Source: Branchiostoma floridae
Lineage: Eukaryota > Chordata > Leptocardii > Amphioxiformes > Branchiostomatidae
Assembly (NCBI RefSeq): GCF_000003815.2
Contig: NC_049983.1
Coordinates: forward strand, 3,085,960 to 3,149,959
Length of the DNA stretch: 64,000 nucleotides
Direction: 5' to 3'
This document shows, in pieces, positions 1 to 12,700 of this stretch. Position numbers and translations under genes: made by a program. The notes under the pieces are model-generated. The model saw only the letters and a program-made list of their open reading frames with translations, was not told the origin of the DNA and ran no database searches. Positions within the stretch are counted from its first letter, which is position 1; each line of letters opens with the position of its first letter.

Positions 1-558
1 ACTGCAGGCATATTGATGCATATTGCGATTATGGTGAACAAGTTCAGTGATGGCTTCACCACATTTATATAATCTTGGCCAACAAGAAATGCATTCAGTT
101 TTAGATGTGATAGTACCTCAAGATGCTGTCCTTGCATGTATGATATTTGTCCATACGTATATTGTACATGTACCAATACTTAAATTGGCTTGATTATTTC
201 CTTTTTGAGAAAAGAAATTTTATCCTCATAGTTTCAAACTATGCCAAGTTTAGGACCTTCTTGTACAAAATGTATGGTTTGTTGAAACTGATTTGGAGCC
301 TCAGGTTGTTCAAATGACCCATGGTGTGCCCTGTATCTTTTTCAGTCCCTTAAACATTCACTTATCTATTTTGCAGTAATTCAATGAAAGTTGAAATTTA
401 GCAAAATGAAAGTATTTGATGTTGTGTACTGTGATTTTTTAAAAGGTTGTCTGAATGACCCAATACTGACTTGAAAGTGCATCTTGCATACTGTGATTTT
501 ATAGTTGTTGGGAGTAACCCCAATACTGACTTATGATGTTATCCATTATCTATTCCAG
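1..558 (+). other. Filamin intron, 3' part only
   Basis: This is the end of the intron preceding the first visible filamin exon; the acceptor AG is at 557-558. The phrase 'cccaatactgactt' occurs twice, near 460 and 520, a small local duplication. I see no exon in it. Confidence 0.7.
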
Positions 559-712
559 TCCGTTTAACGTCCGTGTAGAGCCTCCGTACGATGCCAGTAA
601 GGTTAAGGCGACAGGCCCGGGCCTGCAGCAGGGAGTACCTGCATCCTTCCCCATCTCCTTCACTATCGATTGCCGTGATGCTGGCAATGCTGACCTGGAA
701 GTTATCCTGGAG
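559..712 (+). CDS. FLN: Filamin exon: end of repeat 13, start of repeat 14
   Basis: The first base completes a codon, then 51 codons run from [20 protein letters not shown] to the donor after GAG. The DASKVK-GPGL motif marks the start of a filamin repeat and the [13 protein letters not shown] segment is its B-C strand region. In filamin A the matching segment is the start of repeat 14. Confidence 0.9.
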
Positions 713-3700
713 GTACAGTGCTGAGATATGTTTGTTATTCATAGACAATAAGTCCCAGAAAAAGGCCGCCCATCGATACCTTACACTAAGAACTTTTATT
801 GAATCAAAGACTGGACTGTGTGATAGGGACCTAACTGTAATGATGAGTGATTGATCGCACTGGAAGCGAAACTTTGTAAATACTATAACTCAATAAGAGT
901 ATGACTATGTGTGTATGTGTAATAAGTCCCTTCACATTGTGGCTTCGACGTGGCAGGTATCATCATGGTACTATTGGTAGGCTGTTTAGGCCAGGCCATA
1001 GAGGTCCTGGGTCAGAATCTTCTGACATGCCATATTGACACTGTACCCTTCCGAAAGGCACTCTGAAGACTTTCCTAACTCACTTGGTAAAAATGAGTAC
1101 TACATAAAACTACTGTTACGTCCTCGGATAGGACATTGAATGGAACTCCCAGTGTTTGAGGAGACCCACACCAGGAGCACGTCAAAGAACTCACCACAGC
1201 TATCGAAAAGATAAGGAGTCCTTCCCGGTCTGAGCGCATCAAATAAATCTGTACAGATATGTAGCTTTAACTGTTCAGTTCAGAAAAGCCGGCACAACCT
1301 ACTAATTATAAAATTTAATATTAGTTTGGAAACAAAACAAGATGCTGTCAAGTTGACTGGAATAAGGCTGTAAACTGTCACCTATTTCACTATACAACTC
1401 TTCAACAAAAGACCTTTCCAATGATACCATAGTTTGAATGTACCAAACCACAGGAACTTTAAATTATTATACACAGATGTCACAGTTTAAACTGAACCTA
1501 TATGTAAACCAGACGTACATTTGTAACCTGAGCGTAAAACGTGTGGTGACAAGATGATGGACTGTCCGTCGAGTAAGTATGCTGAAGGGCTCAACATGCC
1601 CTGCATTTCTGTGGGACATTCTGGCCAAGATGTAGGCTGCAAGAATCTTAGGGGCATCAAGACTTGGCTACAGCTCCTTAGATGCCTCAAGTCTGTCCTT
1701 TCTGTCTCAATCCTAATGGTATTTCGTGTGTTCTTCCTAAATTTTTGATTGCAAGAAGATCTGCATTATATGATTATAATTTTTGTATCCTTTACAACAT
1801 GCTTTCTCTCTGACCGGTCCAGAGGAGAGTGATGGTGTAATGTTCACGTTCACCCTTGACCTAAATGCAATAACGAGGTAATACGATACCCAGGGGTCCC
1901 AGAATATCTTGGTCAATCCCTCGCAAGTCTCAAGGGCAGTATCAAGTTTTATTCACACCAGCCAAGATCTCTTCATAGAGCATGTTTATCGGAACCACAG
2001 TACAGTTTTCGCCGTCGTCACAGTCTGTTGGAAGTATGGACGGACCGAAAATCTGTTACGCTTGTGGAAGCCTTGTTTGGGGACCGTTCTCGCAAATGCA
2101 ACGAGCGGCGCTTCCATGGACGGGAAATAGGGAGAGATTAGCGGGAAGTAAAGCGGCTCTGAGAGTTGTTTACCTCGGCAGGAACGACAGGCCGAGTGTA
2201 AGGATGGGTTGTCCGAATCCTTGCAAGTCAAACTCGCCAGAATTTCATCTACGTGGGGTGAGGTACAAGTTAGCTGGTGCAACAGATATTCCATGTATCT
2301 TCCGTTTTATTACATGGTCAACGGTTGATCATTGTCGTCAATCTTTGTTGTTATTTTGCATTTGGTGAATTCCTTTGTGTAATGTAATAGCCTATCAGAT
2401 TAAAGTAGGACTTGTAGGAATGCAGTGTCACATATTGATATATGACAACTTACTCGCGTGCATATGTATGGCAAATATTATTAATGTTACGTCATTCAGG
2501 AAAATGTGATAAATTTTGATCTTGATCATTCTGAAATAGGCAATCAAAGAGAGGATAATGTCGAGCATGGTCAATACCCTAAACTTTCAATCCAACATAA
2601 GAAAGCTTTTAGACTGACTCCCTAAAGTTTAGACTGTTCCTACATCTTCTTTAGGATTACAGTATACAACTTTTTTTCTACTCAATTGTCAACAAATTAC
2701 TAGCCCCAAAGGCCACTTAGAGATGTACACTGTTGGTTACATTTTGTTGACTTATTATTATTATTACTAAGGACTAAGAACTTTAAGGCATCTCTTCTCC
2801 TTCAGTCAAAATTTAGAAACATCTTAATTGAGACAATATGACATTTAGGACTATCTGAACCAAAAAAGGAGAAGCTAGACTGTAGTCTACTTAGCAATGA
2901 TCCCTCGGATAGGACGTTAAAGGGGCATTCCACTCCAGAAGGGAGTCTTGTTTTCCAATAGATAATGTGTCAATGAATACATAATCAGCCGAATTTTGTG
3001 GAATTCACCTTGGGATGAATTACGTGATGTGTGTTTTATAAAACAATAATGACACTCACAAAACCCATGCAGACCCTACCCATGCATTCCCTTTACGCAT
3101 AGACACTTTGTTTATCGTACATATTTTCGGACTAAATGAGGTACGCTAAGCACACCGAGAAGGCAAATTGCTCATAAGATAGCAAAGAATACAAGAACAT
3201 GACGAGATTTCTTAGCGAACCTGAAATTAGTTTTGTAACCTTACCTTAAAGTTTTGCATTGTATTCAACCATAAGATTAATTCAATTAGAGGGTACTTGG
3301 GGAGTTTAGTAGAAGACTGAATGCTTTTGAGGCATGTGGAGAAACTGGGTACTTTATCGTATAATGTGAAGTAGTATGCAGTTATCACTTCCTAAAATTA
3401 ATAACTATCGGAAAATAACACTCCCATGTGGAGTGGAATGCCCCTTTAAATGGAGGTCCCGTGTCTGGGGAGAGCCATACCCCAGGCACGTTAAAGAACC
3501 CGCCACACGTGCGATGGTGCGGTGTAAGTGATTCAAAACCTACAGTACCTTGGCCGCACCTGGGGCAATTACTGTTGTATTGAGGTCACCTGAGTGGCGC
3601 CAAATGGCAGCTCGCTCCAGACCCTTGCGATTCAGCCCCGCCTATTGTAAGCTCCTCGCAATTCTGCCCCTGGCTGCAATGAGTGAGTAGTCGGCCCACC

Positions 3701-6700
3701 CAATAACACAAAAAATAACACAATAACATGACAAGTGATTAGGAATAGGAAGGAGGGAATAAATGAATAAAATCTTTCCTTTTATCCAGGACCCCGATGG
3801 CAGGATGAAGAGCCCAGAGATCCACGACAATGGAGACGGGACCTACACCATCACCTACACCCCCGAGCAGTCCGGAAACTACACCATCGAGATCAAGTAT
3901 GGCGGCGAGCAGGTCCCGCGCTCTCCCTTCCGCATCACCGTCAAACCCACCGGAGATGCCAACAAGTGCTCCGTCACAGGTATGGGACATGAATGGAGCT
4001 GTAACATCGACTATCATAATTCCACCAGGTGCCATAACACCGCCACCTAAAAAAACGTTAGTGTAGAGGTCTTTCCAAGATTGTCTTGAACACCGAATGT
4101 TAAATGTAATCCTAAATGTAATACTAACAATTCAGATATTTAGGTGTTGAAAACAATCTTGAGAAGGCCTCTATAACAACGTTTTTTGAGGTGGCGGTAT
4201 TATGGCACCTGGTGGAATTATGAGAATGTATGTTACATGTGTCTTCTCTCTGACCACACCTACTAGTTCTTTTGGTTCTTTGGAAATTCTAAAGTAAGGA
4301 CTCAGCAAGAGGTCAACAATGAAAACAGAGGGCTAATATAAGAGTGAAACTTGAGTTGTGGTGTTGGTGTGTTGCAATGATAGGGTATGTAGCCCAGACT
4401 TACATTTAGGCCTTGGGTCAGATCTCCCAGCATGGCCTGCTGAGGTTGTGTCTTGGGAAAGGCACTTTCACAACTGTCCTCAATTCACTCACTGACAGGT
4501 GAAAATGAGTACCTGACTGTATGTGTGGTTAGAGACTCTGAGTCTTTTCTCTTTAAGTTTGTGTATTTCGCAAGATGTCTTTTTCCGAATCTTCTTTTCA
4601 GTAGTATCATCTTTCTTCTCTTGACTGGTGGTGTTGCTTGTCAGAAAATGCAAACTCTCAACTTTTGTCTTCTTTTTCATTTTATTGAGGTTTTGTCAAA
4701 CAATACCTGTTACCCATCTTCTGCAATGATCACACATATGATCACACATCTCTATCTCTTACCATTGTTTTTTGTGTCATCATCTACCTACCTTTTTTTA
4801 CCTGTTGAATTCACCACCTGTCTGACTCTTCTACGCTCTCACCTGTGGTGTCATCCTGTTGTCTGTAGTGCGCATCAGCCCACCCGGGCGTGTTGGGCAG
4901 GGGCAGTGGATAGGTAAGGTCACAGACATGAAAGGGTACCCCCTTCTAACTCATACCTACCATGTGTTTCAGTGCACCAGCTATGCTGGTGTGTTTTTTG
5001 GTCATTGGTATATGCATTGTAGACAAAAAGGTGGCTTGTACTGAGTAGAAATAAACAAGGTATGATGTGTGAAGAGTTAGATGGGGATGCACTGGAGCTA
5101 TCAAGGTGTGGCATTCTACCAAGACATTTCCCATGTTGGCCATGTTTTGTATTATATTGATGTATTAGATTTGTATGTTCGAAAGATGGCCAATATGAGA
5201 TGTCCTGTTTTGGCTTTGTGTGAAGGATAATGCACGAACGCTGTTTTACTTGGCTGCTAAAAAAGATTTTGAAAACTGCTTCTCAAATTGTAGAGACAGC
5301 AAACATCATTGACGAATATGCTTTTGAACATTCACAAGACTGTTGTAAGATTCCTTTGTACCATTCCCCTTGACATAGTGGACCTGAGTTATCAAAACCG
5401 ATTTGTTCATGCTTTAGTCACACAAAGAACAAAGTGTTAGATGTCAACGTAGAATGCCACCGACATTGACTGTCCTACCATTTTACATCTCATGCTGTAG
5501 TCTGTGTGGTCTGTGTTACAGCTTCAGTAGTTATAGGTGGAGCTATTGCACGATTTGAAAGTTTATGATGCTTGATGATTTGCTATATTGCTGCATGATA
5601 GGAATGGAGTGAAGCAATTCTTGTCTGAGGTTTCCAGCATTTGGCCAAGAATGAAAAATTTTAGTATGAAGGAGGATAAAACATTCATTTGAAAGTTACA
5701 AAAGAAATGTATCAAAGTGGATGGAAAGAAGTCCTTTTGTTGTCTTTATTGAAAAGAGGCCCCAAGCTTTTCTACAGAGTATTGCAACAGAGCACTGTAT
5801 ACCAATATGCTCTTTTTCCTGCAGAAAATTTCTTGTAGAAAATAGTACAAGTTAACATTTTCTGGTAGATGTGCAATCTTTTAAAAAAACATTGCACCAA
5901 ACCTTTCAACTTTTTTTTCAAATCGGGAGGAAGTAGTCTTCTTACCACTTACGACAATTCTGCAATCCTTTTACAAACTCCTGCATCAAACCATCTAAAC
6001 AAGGTCACCTTCGCCCCCCTCCCACCCTAGGTGACGGCATGCAGCCCTACATCCAGATCGGAGAGGAGACCTGCGTCACCGTCAACTGCAAGACTGCCGG
6101 CAAGGGCAAGGTCAACTGCACCATCCAGGACGCCAACGGCGAGGATGTGGACGTTGACGTGGTCGAGAACGACGACGGAACGTTCGACATCTTCTACACC
6201 GCGCAGCAACAGGGAGAGTACACCATCACCATCAGGTTTGGAGGTCAACACATCCAGGGCAGCCCCTATAAAGTACAGGTAAGACAGTCTTCTTTAGCTA
6301 ACTACAGTAACATACATTCGCATAATTCCACCAGGTGCCATTATACCGCCACCTCAAAAAACGTTATAGAGGCCTTCTCATGATTGTCTTCAACACCTAA
6401 ATATCTGAATTGTATTACATTTAGGATATTTAACATTCGGTGTTCAAGACAATCTTGGGAAGACCTCTTTACTAGCGTTTTTTTGAGGTAGTGGTATTAT
6501 GGCACCTAGTGGAATTATGATAATTGATGTTACATGTATGTGTTTTTCCACATCCTAAGACATTTTTCTGTATTCCAAGATGTTCTGCAATATTCTTGGA
6601 TGTTGCTCTACATCCTTGAACATTCTTTTGTATTGCAAGATGTTATCCTAAGATTTCTTACTATATCCTAAGACCTTTAGCTTCTTCCATTATCCTAAGA

Positions 6701-9700
6701 CATTTTGCATAACACAATATTAAGACGTTCTAGTGCATCTTAAGAAATTGATTTCTTTTGTACCCTAAGACATTCTGCTACTTCTTAAAATTCTCATCAT
6801 CCATTACCGTCCCATACAATGTATCTGCTACTTATTTCCGAGCATTCACATTTCCAATATATACATTCTTGTCACACAACTTTGCTATTCTTTACCTCAC
6901 TGTTTCTTACTTTCTTTTGTAAATATGTTTTCTCTCCATTACCTTCCTTTTCCTAACCTTTGTTTCACTTACATCATATTTATTTCAGCCATCAAAATGT
7001 TTCTTCAACTTTTCTGATTCTTGCCCTTCTTTCTTCTGCTACTTCAAACTTTTGAAGAGCCCCCTTGCTGTCCTTGTGGGTATAACATGACACAGAATGC
7101 CTTTGTCCCATCCAGTGCAATACCTCACAGATCAATACCTCGCAATAAAAACAAATGGCAACACTGTTGGAAACCTTTCTTTAGAATCACGCTCAGGTCA
7201 GCTTGCATTACGTAAGCTGGCTTGCTTGTATTTTCCAAATGAGCGGTATAAAAAAGGGGGCGGAGCTAAACAAGGTTGAAGTTGTAACAGCTGGAAACCA
7301 CCCTGTGGAAGTCTTCACAGGCCTGGTTGGTTTGCTGGGTCAACTGACTAGTTTACAGATTAGGGGACCCGTATGAACTTCAGTTAGGCTTTCGTAGGGC
7401 TAGTTCCTGCACAGACGTTTCCCAACCCATCCCATCCTACCAAACCCTACCCCCTCAGGACTATGGCCACGCACTACACAGTGGTTTGGGTAAGAGTTTC
7501 CTTCTATGCCATTGACTATTTTATTGTTGGTTAACTATTTGAGAAATATTTCTTATTGGGAATCGTGATTTTGTTGTCCTCTTATCTTCTCTATAGCCTC
7601 AACAGCTGTATACGTAGGTTGTTTAAGGTCAAATTGGTGCAAAATTTTCTCTTCTGATTTAAAAAAAATACTTGATTTTGTGTTGATAAAGAAATGTTGT
7701 TTGATTTTCTCCTCAGAGTTGTTTTTGCAGTGTACAGAAGTGCCTTCCATCTTAATTTTATTCATTGGGTAATGGACAAAGCCTTAGACCCATCATATGT
7801 CTTGGTTGTAACTTAATATAAGAGGCATTTTTATATTGAACCTCAAATAGTGGCAGAGCAATAAGCAAGTTATTTGAATACGATGACATACATACTTTCT
7901 AAGGCGGAAAGACAGATGTTTTCAATTTGGTGGGTGACTTCATGCGCCAGGTGTTTTATTGTGATTTATGCAGTGGTGCCTTGACTCTGTGAATAAAACT
8001 TCATCCCAGCCCCGTTTTAATACTCTGAATTATGGATGGTTCTGTTTTCATAAAAAGAAATTGTTTATATGAAGGAAAGCTGGGGTGTATGCTGTGACAG
8101 AAACCTTGGAGTGTTGTTGTTAAATGAAGCAGAGCGTCGTGCTCTTGGCAGTACTTCTCTTTCCTATTCTCAAGGCCACGAAAAGTATTTCACCTAGAAT
8201 GGGTGCCAGCTTTATGCTTCATTCCTGACATTCTTTCCTTTCATTGTGAAAGGCTACTTGCTTTGCATGACGGAAAACAAACATACGTGGTACCCATTTG
8301 ACTCAGAATACCACATAGCCAACATTCAAAACTGCCCCAGACCACTTAGGGGAATAATTAATAAAATATGGTCTAATATTGTGGACAGGTGGTCGCTATA
8401 GACAGAAATCTTTATGCTTGTGTCAATGGGAAAAATATAACAAGTGGCCACATTGGCCAGATGGTCCTTATGTAGATGTAGTTAATTGTTTAGTGTTCAT
8501 TGACTGGTTCCTGGTACATGAAAATGTATTAAAGTTTGACTTTGCAACTGAACAATTCCATAGCAGCCCCCCCCCCCCCCTACTTCTGCCTTACTGTGTT
8601 TTCCCCCATAGATCATTTTGCTTTAGGAATGTTTAATTTGTTTGTACTGTACTTTACCTTGCCTGGTCTCTATTTCCCCCTTCGTCCAATGTTAGCATTC
8701 CTTTAGATCTGTACTTCCTTCCCATACAACACACGGACACACGGTGTATACAGAACATATAGATCTTGTCTGTCACACAACGTCTTTGGCGCATTCCCTT
8801 GTGGCATTGACCTTAGGTGCCTTTCAACTATCTGTTGTCCTTATATGCCCTTTTCTTAAACTTGTGCCACCACTTGAGATGTACATGTACTGGTCACAAG
8901 GCTTTAGTGCTCTGCACAACAGTTTTTTTCGGTAAAGGAATTTGGCCATCTGGCTATGTGTCTGTCAGAATTCTCTCCTACACACAACATACATTTTCAA
9001 CTGTACTTTGTACTGCTTTAGAGGATAAGGCTACATATATGTGACACAATCTTTCATATTCTATAATGCATTGTAAATTTCTAGATATATTTTAAAGAAT
9101 TGATGCCAAATGTCATGTTTATCAGGTGCTTATTAATATTCAGCCTTTCCTTTTGTAAATTATTTGTCACCTGAAACCTATTATGTTACTTCATTCTAAC
9201 AATGTACAGTGTGAAAATGATACATGATACTCACCTGAATTATGAACTGTATATATTACATAAAAAGACTTTATTAACCTATTGAATATTAATCAATATT
9301 AAAAAGCTATCGATTGATTGTTCATGGCATGTGTACCGGATATGATTGACAATGGCTGCTCACATGTGTAGCAAAATTTTGCTGTAACTCCATGATTGCC
9401 TTTACTCTTACTATACGTCTTAGTGGTTTTGAGTAGCTTGTCACTTTAGCGTTTGTTGACATTGGCCATGTTTGCGGTGGACTGACTGCATGTTTGACTT
9501 GAATTGTCTCGCACGCACACCCAGGCCGTGGATGACCTGGCCAAGATCCCTAACGGAACCTTCCAGCAGCAGTATATGGTACGTTTGCTCTCACTTGTTT
9601 CTTACAAATTAATTATTAAAAACATCTCGGAATCAATAACTTTGCTAGCATGTCAAACGTTGTGATTCTTACCCCTAGTAACTTGTTCTAATCGTAATTA

Positions 9701-12700
9701 CTGTAACTTTACTTGTCATCCCTGTAACCCTGCGTATTGTTATCTTCCCCTTTATGCCTGTGCCTCGCTTATACATGTATCATATGCGGCTTAATGTTAA
9801 CTATGCTTAATTCATAACTCATGGAGTCTGTGATCAAAGAAATGAGATATTTTGATGACAACGTTCTCTAACTTGAATCATTGCTTTCTGTGCTATTATT
9901 CTGTTCTCTGGAAGAAATGTGCTTTTCACCGGTCTAGTGATGGATTAAACCCAAACCCATACAATAATTGCTAATTGCTAAATTGTACTAGTTGTAATGT
10001 CCTATTGTCCCCTATTAGATTAGTACCTCTACTAGTACTAGTTAGACTCTAAGGTGGTAAGGTGTTTGGGATCTTTTTCAATAGTTCCTTTTAGATACTC
10101 TAAATGTCTGAGGATCACTGATGTTCCTTGAAGAAATCATATTTCACTTGCAAAAATTCCTTGCTTAGAAAAATCCTGTGTCGTACTAAATGTACAATGT
10201 AGACCCCCTACATGTATCTTGCATCTATATTTGACATTTATATGACATTTCCCCTTTCCCATGGGATTTGCATGGTTGTAAGGTTACACCTGTGCATACG
10301 TCAGGCTCCTATATATGCATGTTTAACGCAATAAAGTGTGCAGTCATCTAATCAACGTAGGCCAGAAAATGTTACAGGCGTGGAACCCTGCCAATGAATC
10401 ATGAAATATTGATAATGGTACAGACTGTATGATACAAATCGTTAAAGTGAACTCGTCCCTCGAGCACAGTTACAGTACTGTCACTTTAGCAGAAAGTGTT
10501 TCACACCAACGTTTGACCTCGAGCACAGTTACAGTACTGTCATGAGCAGAAAGTGTGTCACACCAACGTTTGACCTCGAGCACAGTTACAGTACTGTCAC
10601 GAGCAGAAAGTGTGTCACACCAATGTTTTTCAATTGCAATCGCACAACCAGGAGCAGCAGTCATCATCATTTGCATACTCATCAAGCACTAGTATGATGG
10701 TACGTACTAACCCACTAATCCGTAACAAATGTGCCATGCTGCACGTCAAAGCATGCCACAGTAGTTTCAAGTTAATGAACTAATATCCACAATGAGCATG
10801 TTGCTGTTAACAATATATTCAAGTATAACATTGACATAATGTTGTTTGATAAGAGGTAACTCCACAACATGTTTAACGATTAATGTCTTGCCTAATATCG
10901 CATTGAATCTTAAATGTGTAAAGCGCCCCTAACAGTGCACTACCCTTAACAGATATAATGGTGCATGACTAAAATGTTATCCCCTTGTATCTAACATTAT
11001 TTGATATTCACTTGTTGAAAATATAACTGTTTACATCATTGACATTTTTATAATTCCACATTTGGTGTAGATGGAGGAACGTAGCACTAGTGTCACAACC
11101 CAGGAGGTTGAGGTGTTGACACGTTTTTATTTTTCTTTCTTAGATTCTTAACTTAAATGAAAGTCTTACTTTGTAGAGCAGAGTGGGGTTCTGGTCATTC
11201 TGTCAGTGGTGGTTAAGAATTGGGTTTAGGGTTGTACATTGTAAAAATGCTTTGTCATATTTTGTCTCTTATTTTCTTGTTGATTAGTTTGGTCTTAAGT
11301 TTAATTTTCAGGTGGTGGTAGTTAGATTTTTTTTTATCATGATTTATTTGGCTATAAGGTTGTCTTTGTTTTTGTTACAATTCAGGGTTTTGGTTGGGAT
11401 TTGTCTTGTGAATGTTTGTTTTTATGGGGATTTGTTTATCACGGAAGTCTGTTGTGCTCGTAGGTTGAAGAGTCCCAACAACACGCGGAGAGACTCCACA
11501 GTGCCGTTTATAAAACGGTTGACTTAGTAGGTCTTCATATTTCCTACCGGAGCACATTTTAATAAGCTTTTCTTAAGGTCGTAACAATGAAGCAATACAC
11601 GCTGGGTAGAAGTAGGAAGGTCAAATAAAATAAGAAGGTCAAATAAGGTGCTGTCGACATATTTGGTGGGGTCAAGGGTCAAGGTCACTTACATATGGTG
11701 GCAGCTTTTTTTTTTTACATTGACATCTTGGATGGGGAAAGAAACTGAAGTGCTAAGCACTTATTATAGTAGAATAGAAATCACTGCCAAATTATGTGTG
11801 ATTTTAAGCATACGTTGTGGTGTAAAGTTGTCTTGCTCAGTGTGCCTTCAAGTTGACAATGTTTGCACAGTGCAAATCGAACACACAGTAGCAAGGTGGC
11901 AAATACAAATGTATGCACAGCTTTGTTCACGTCCAGCAGCTTTTACCTTTCTTTCAGAAAAAAAGTTGAAAGTAACATTAGCCTTTAGAGTCACATTCAC
12001 TTCTTGTTTTGATTATTGGGCAAACCATTGGGTGTGCAGATTTTCGGGTTACCGTATTATATTTTTAATTCCACATCAGGAAAGATTTAATGAAAAATAC
12101 GACATCTGGTATTGCATATTTTTGTTCAAATTTCACGCAATCATTGAATTGAGTTTATTTAGTAGTTTCTTTGCCCAACAAGGCGTTAATGGCAGCTTAC
12201 TTTTATATAGTGGAGAAAAGGTGCAATTAATTGCTCAGTAACTGGTGAGGGCTTTGCTGTAAATGATGCTAGTTCAGGATATAACAGCCTAGGCTGGTCA
12301 ATTGGTGTGCATGGGGTATGCTAAACTTTCATGGTGACATTTTATTTGGGTTGACGTATGCCAAATGGTATACAGCTTCAATTCTAGTTCCTTCAAATTG
12401 GTCAGTACCAACTGTTACATCCTTGCATGTACTTGTGCATGACTGTAGGACAGCTGTATATAGAATGTTTCTGACTTTTCTTTCGCATAGAAGCCTATCA
12501 TTCTTGTACCAAAAGTTACAATTTCATGTAGGTCATTGTCTTACCTGCCTTTATTGGGCAAACAGTAAATTCTGGGGCACTTCGGGTGTTCAAATGTTTG
12601 AAATTGTAAACTTGGGGGTCATTAAAAGATGTGGATGTAGTTGATAACGTGGCCCTCTTCCCACGTAACTAGCTGTCGGAAGCCGAGAGCCAGCTTCAGA

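Larger units (their letters stand above)
713..3789 (+). other. Filamin intron with SINE and transposon insertions
   Basis: A 3-kb intron. It holds a SINE-like sequence near 940-1250, a second SINE-like copy interrupted by a TTAA-flanked element (2921-3445), and unremarkable sequence at 1300-2880. The open frame at 1982-2368 has no recognisable domain and is not called. Confidence 0.7.
6279..9524 (+). other. Filamin intron containing a candidate internal promoter
   Basis: A 3.2-kb intron between repeat 15 and the insert module. It holds a palindromic MITE (6321-6519), a degenerate run of related 'cctaagacattct' phrases at 6550-6790, and the TATA/ATG segment at 7240-7491. From 7500 to 9524 I see no exon; there is a poly-C tract at 8570-8580. 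Confidence 0.65.
9579..12672 (+). other. Filamin intron before the coiled-coil exon
   Basis: A 3.1-kb interval with a three-copy tandem repeat (10459-10623), a probable 63-bp exon (11464-11526) and a weaker 36-bp exon candidate at 11071-11106. Long open frames at 11648-12241 and 12318-12644 are AT-rich, contain no domain and read like intron. Confidence 0.6.

Noticed and set aside
1982-2368. 128-codon open frame in the first filamin intron
   Set aside because: No recognisable domain, overlaps an open frame on the other strand, and no splice or expression signal; kept as intron.
11648-12644. Open frames of 197 and 108 codons before the coiled-coil exon
   Set aside because: AT-rich, no domain, composition like surrounding intron and no suitable splice borders; the real exon starts at 12673.
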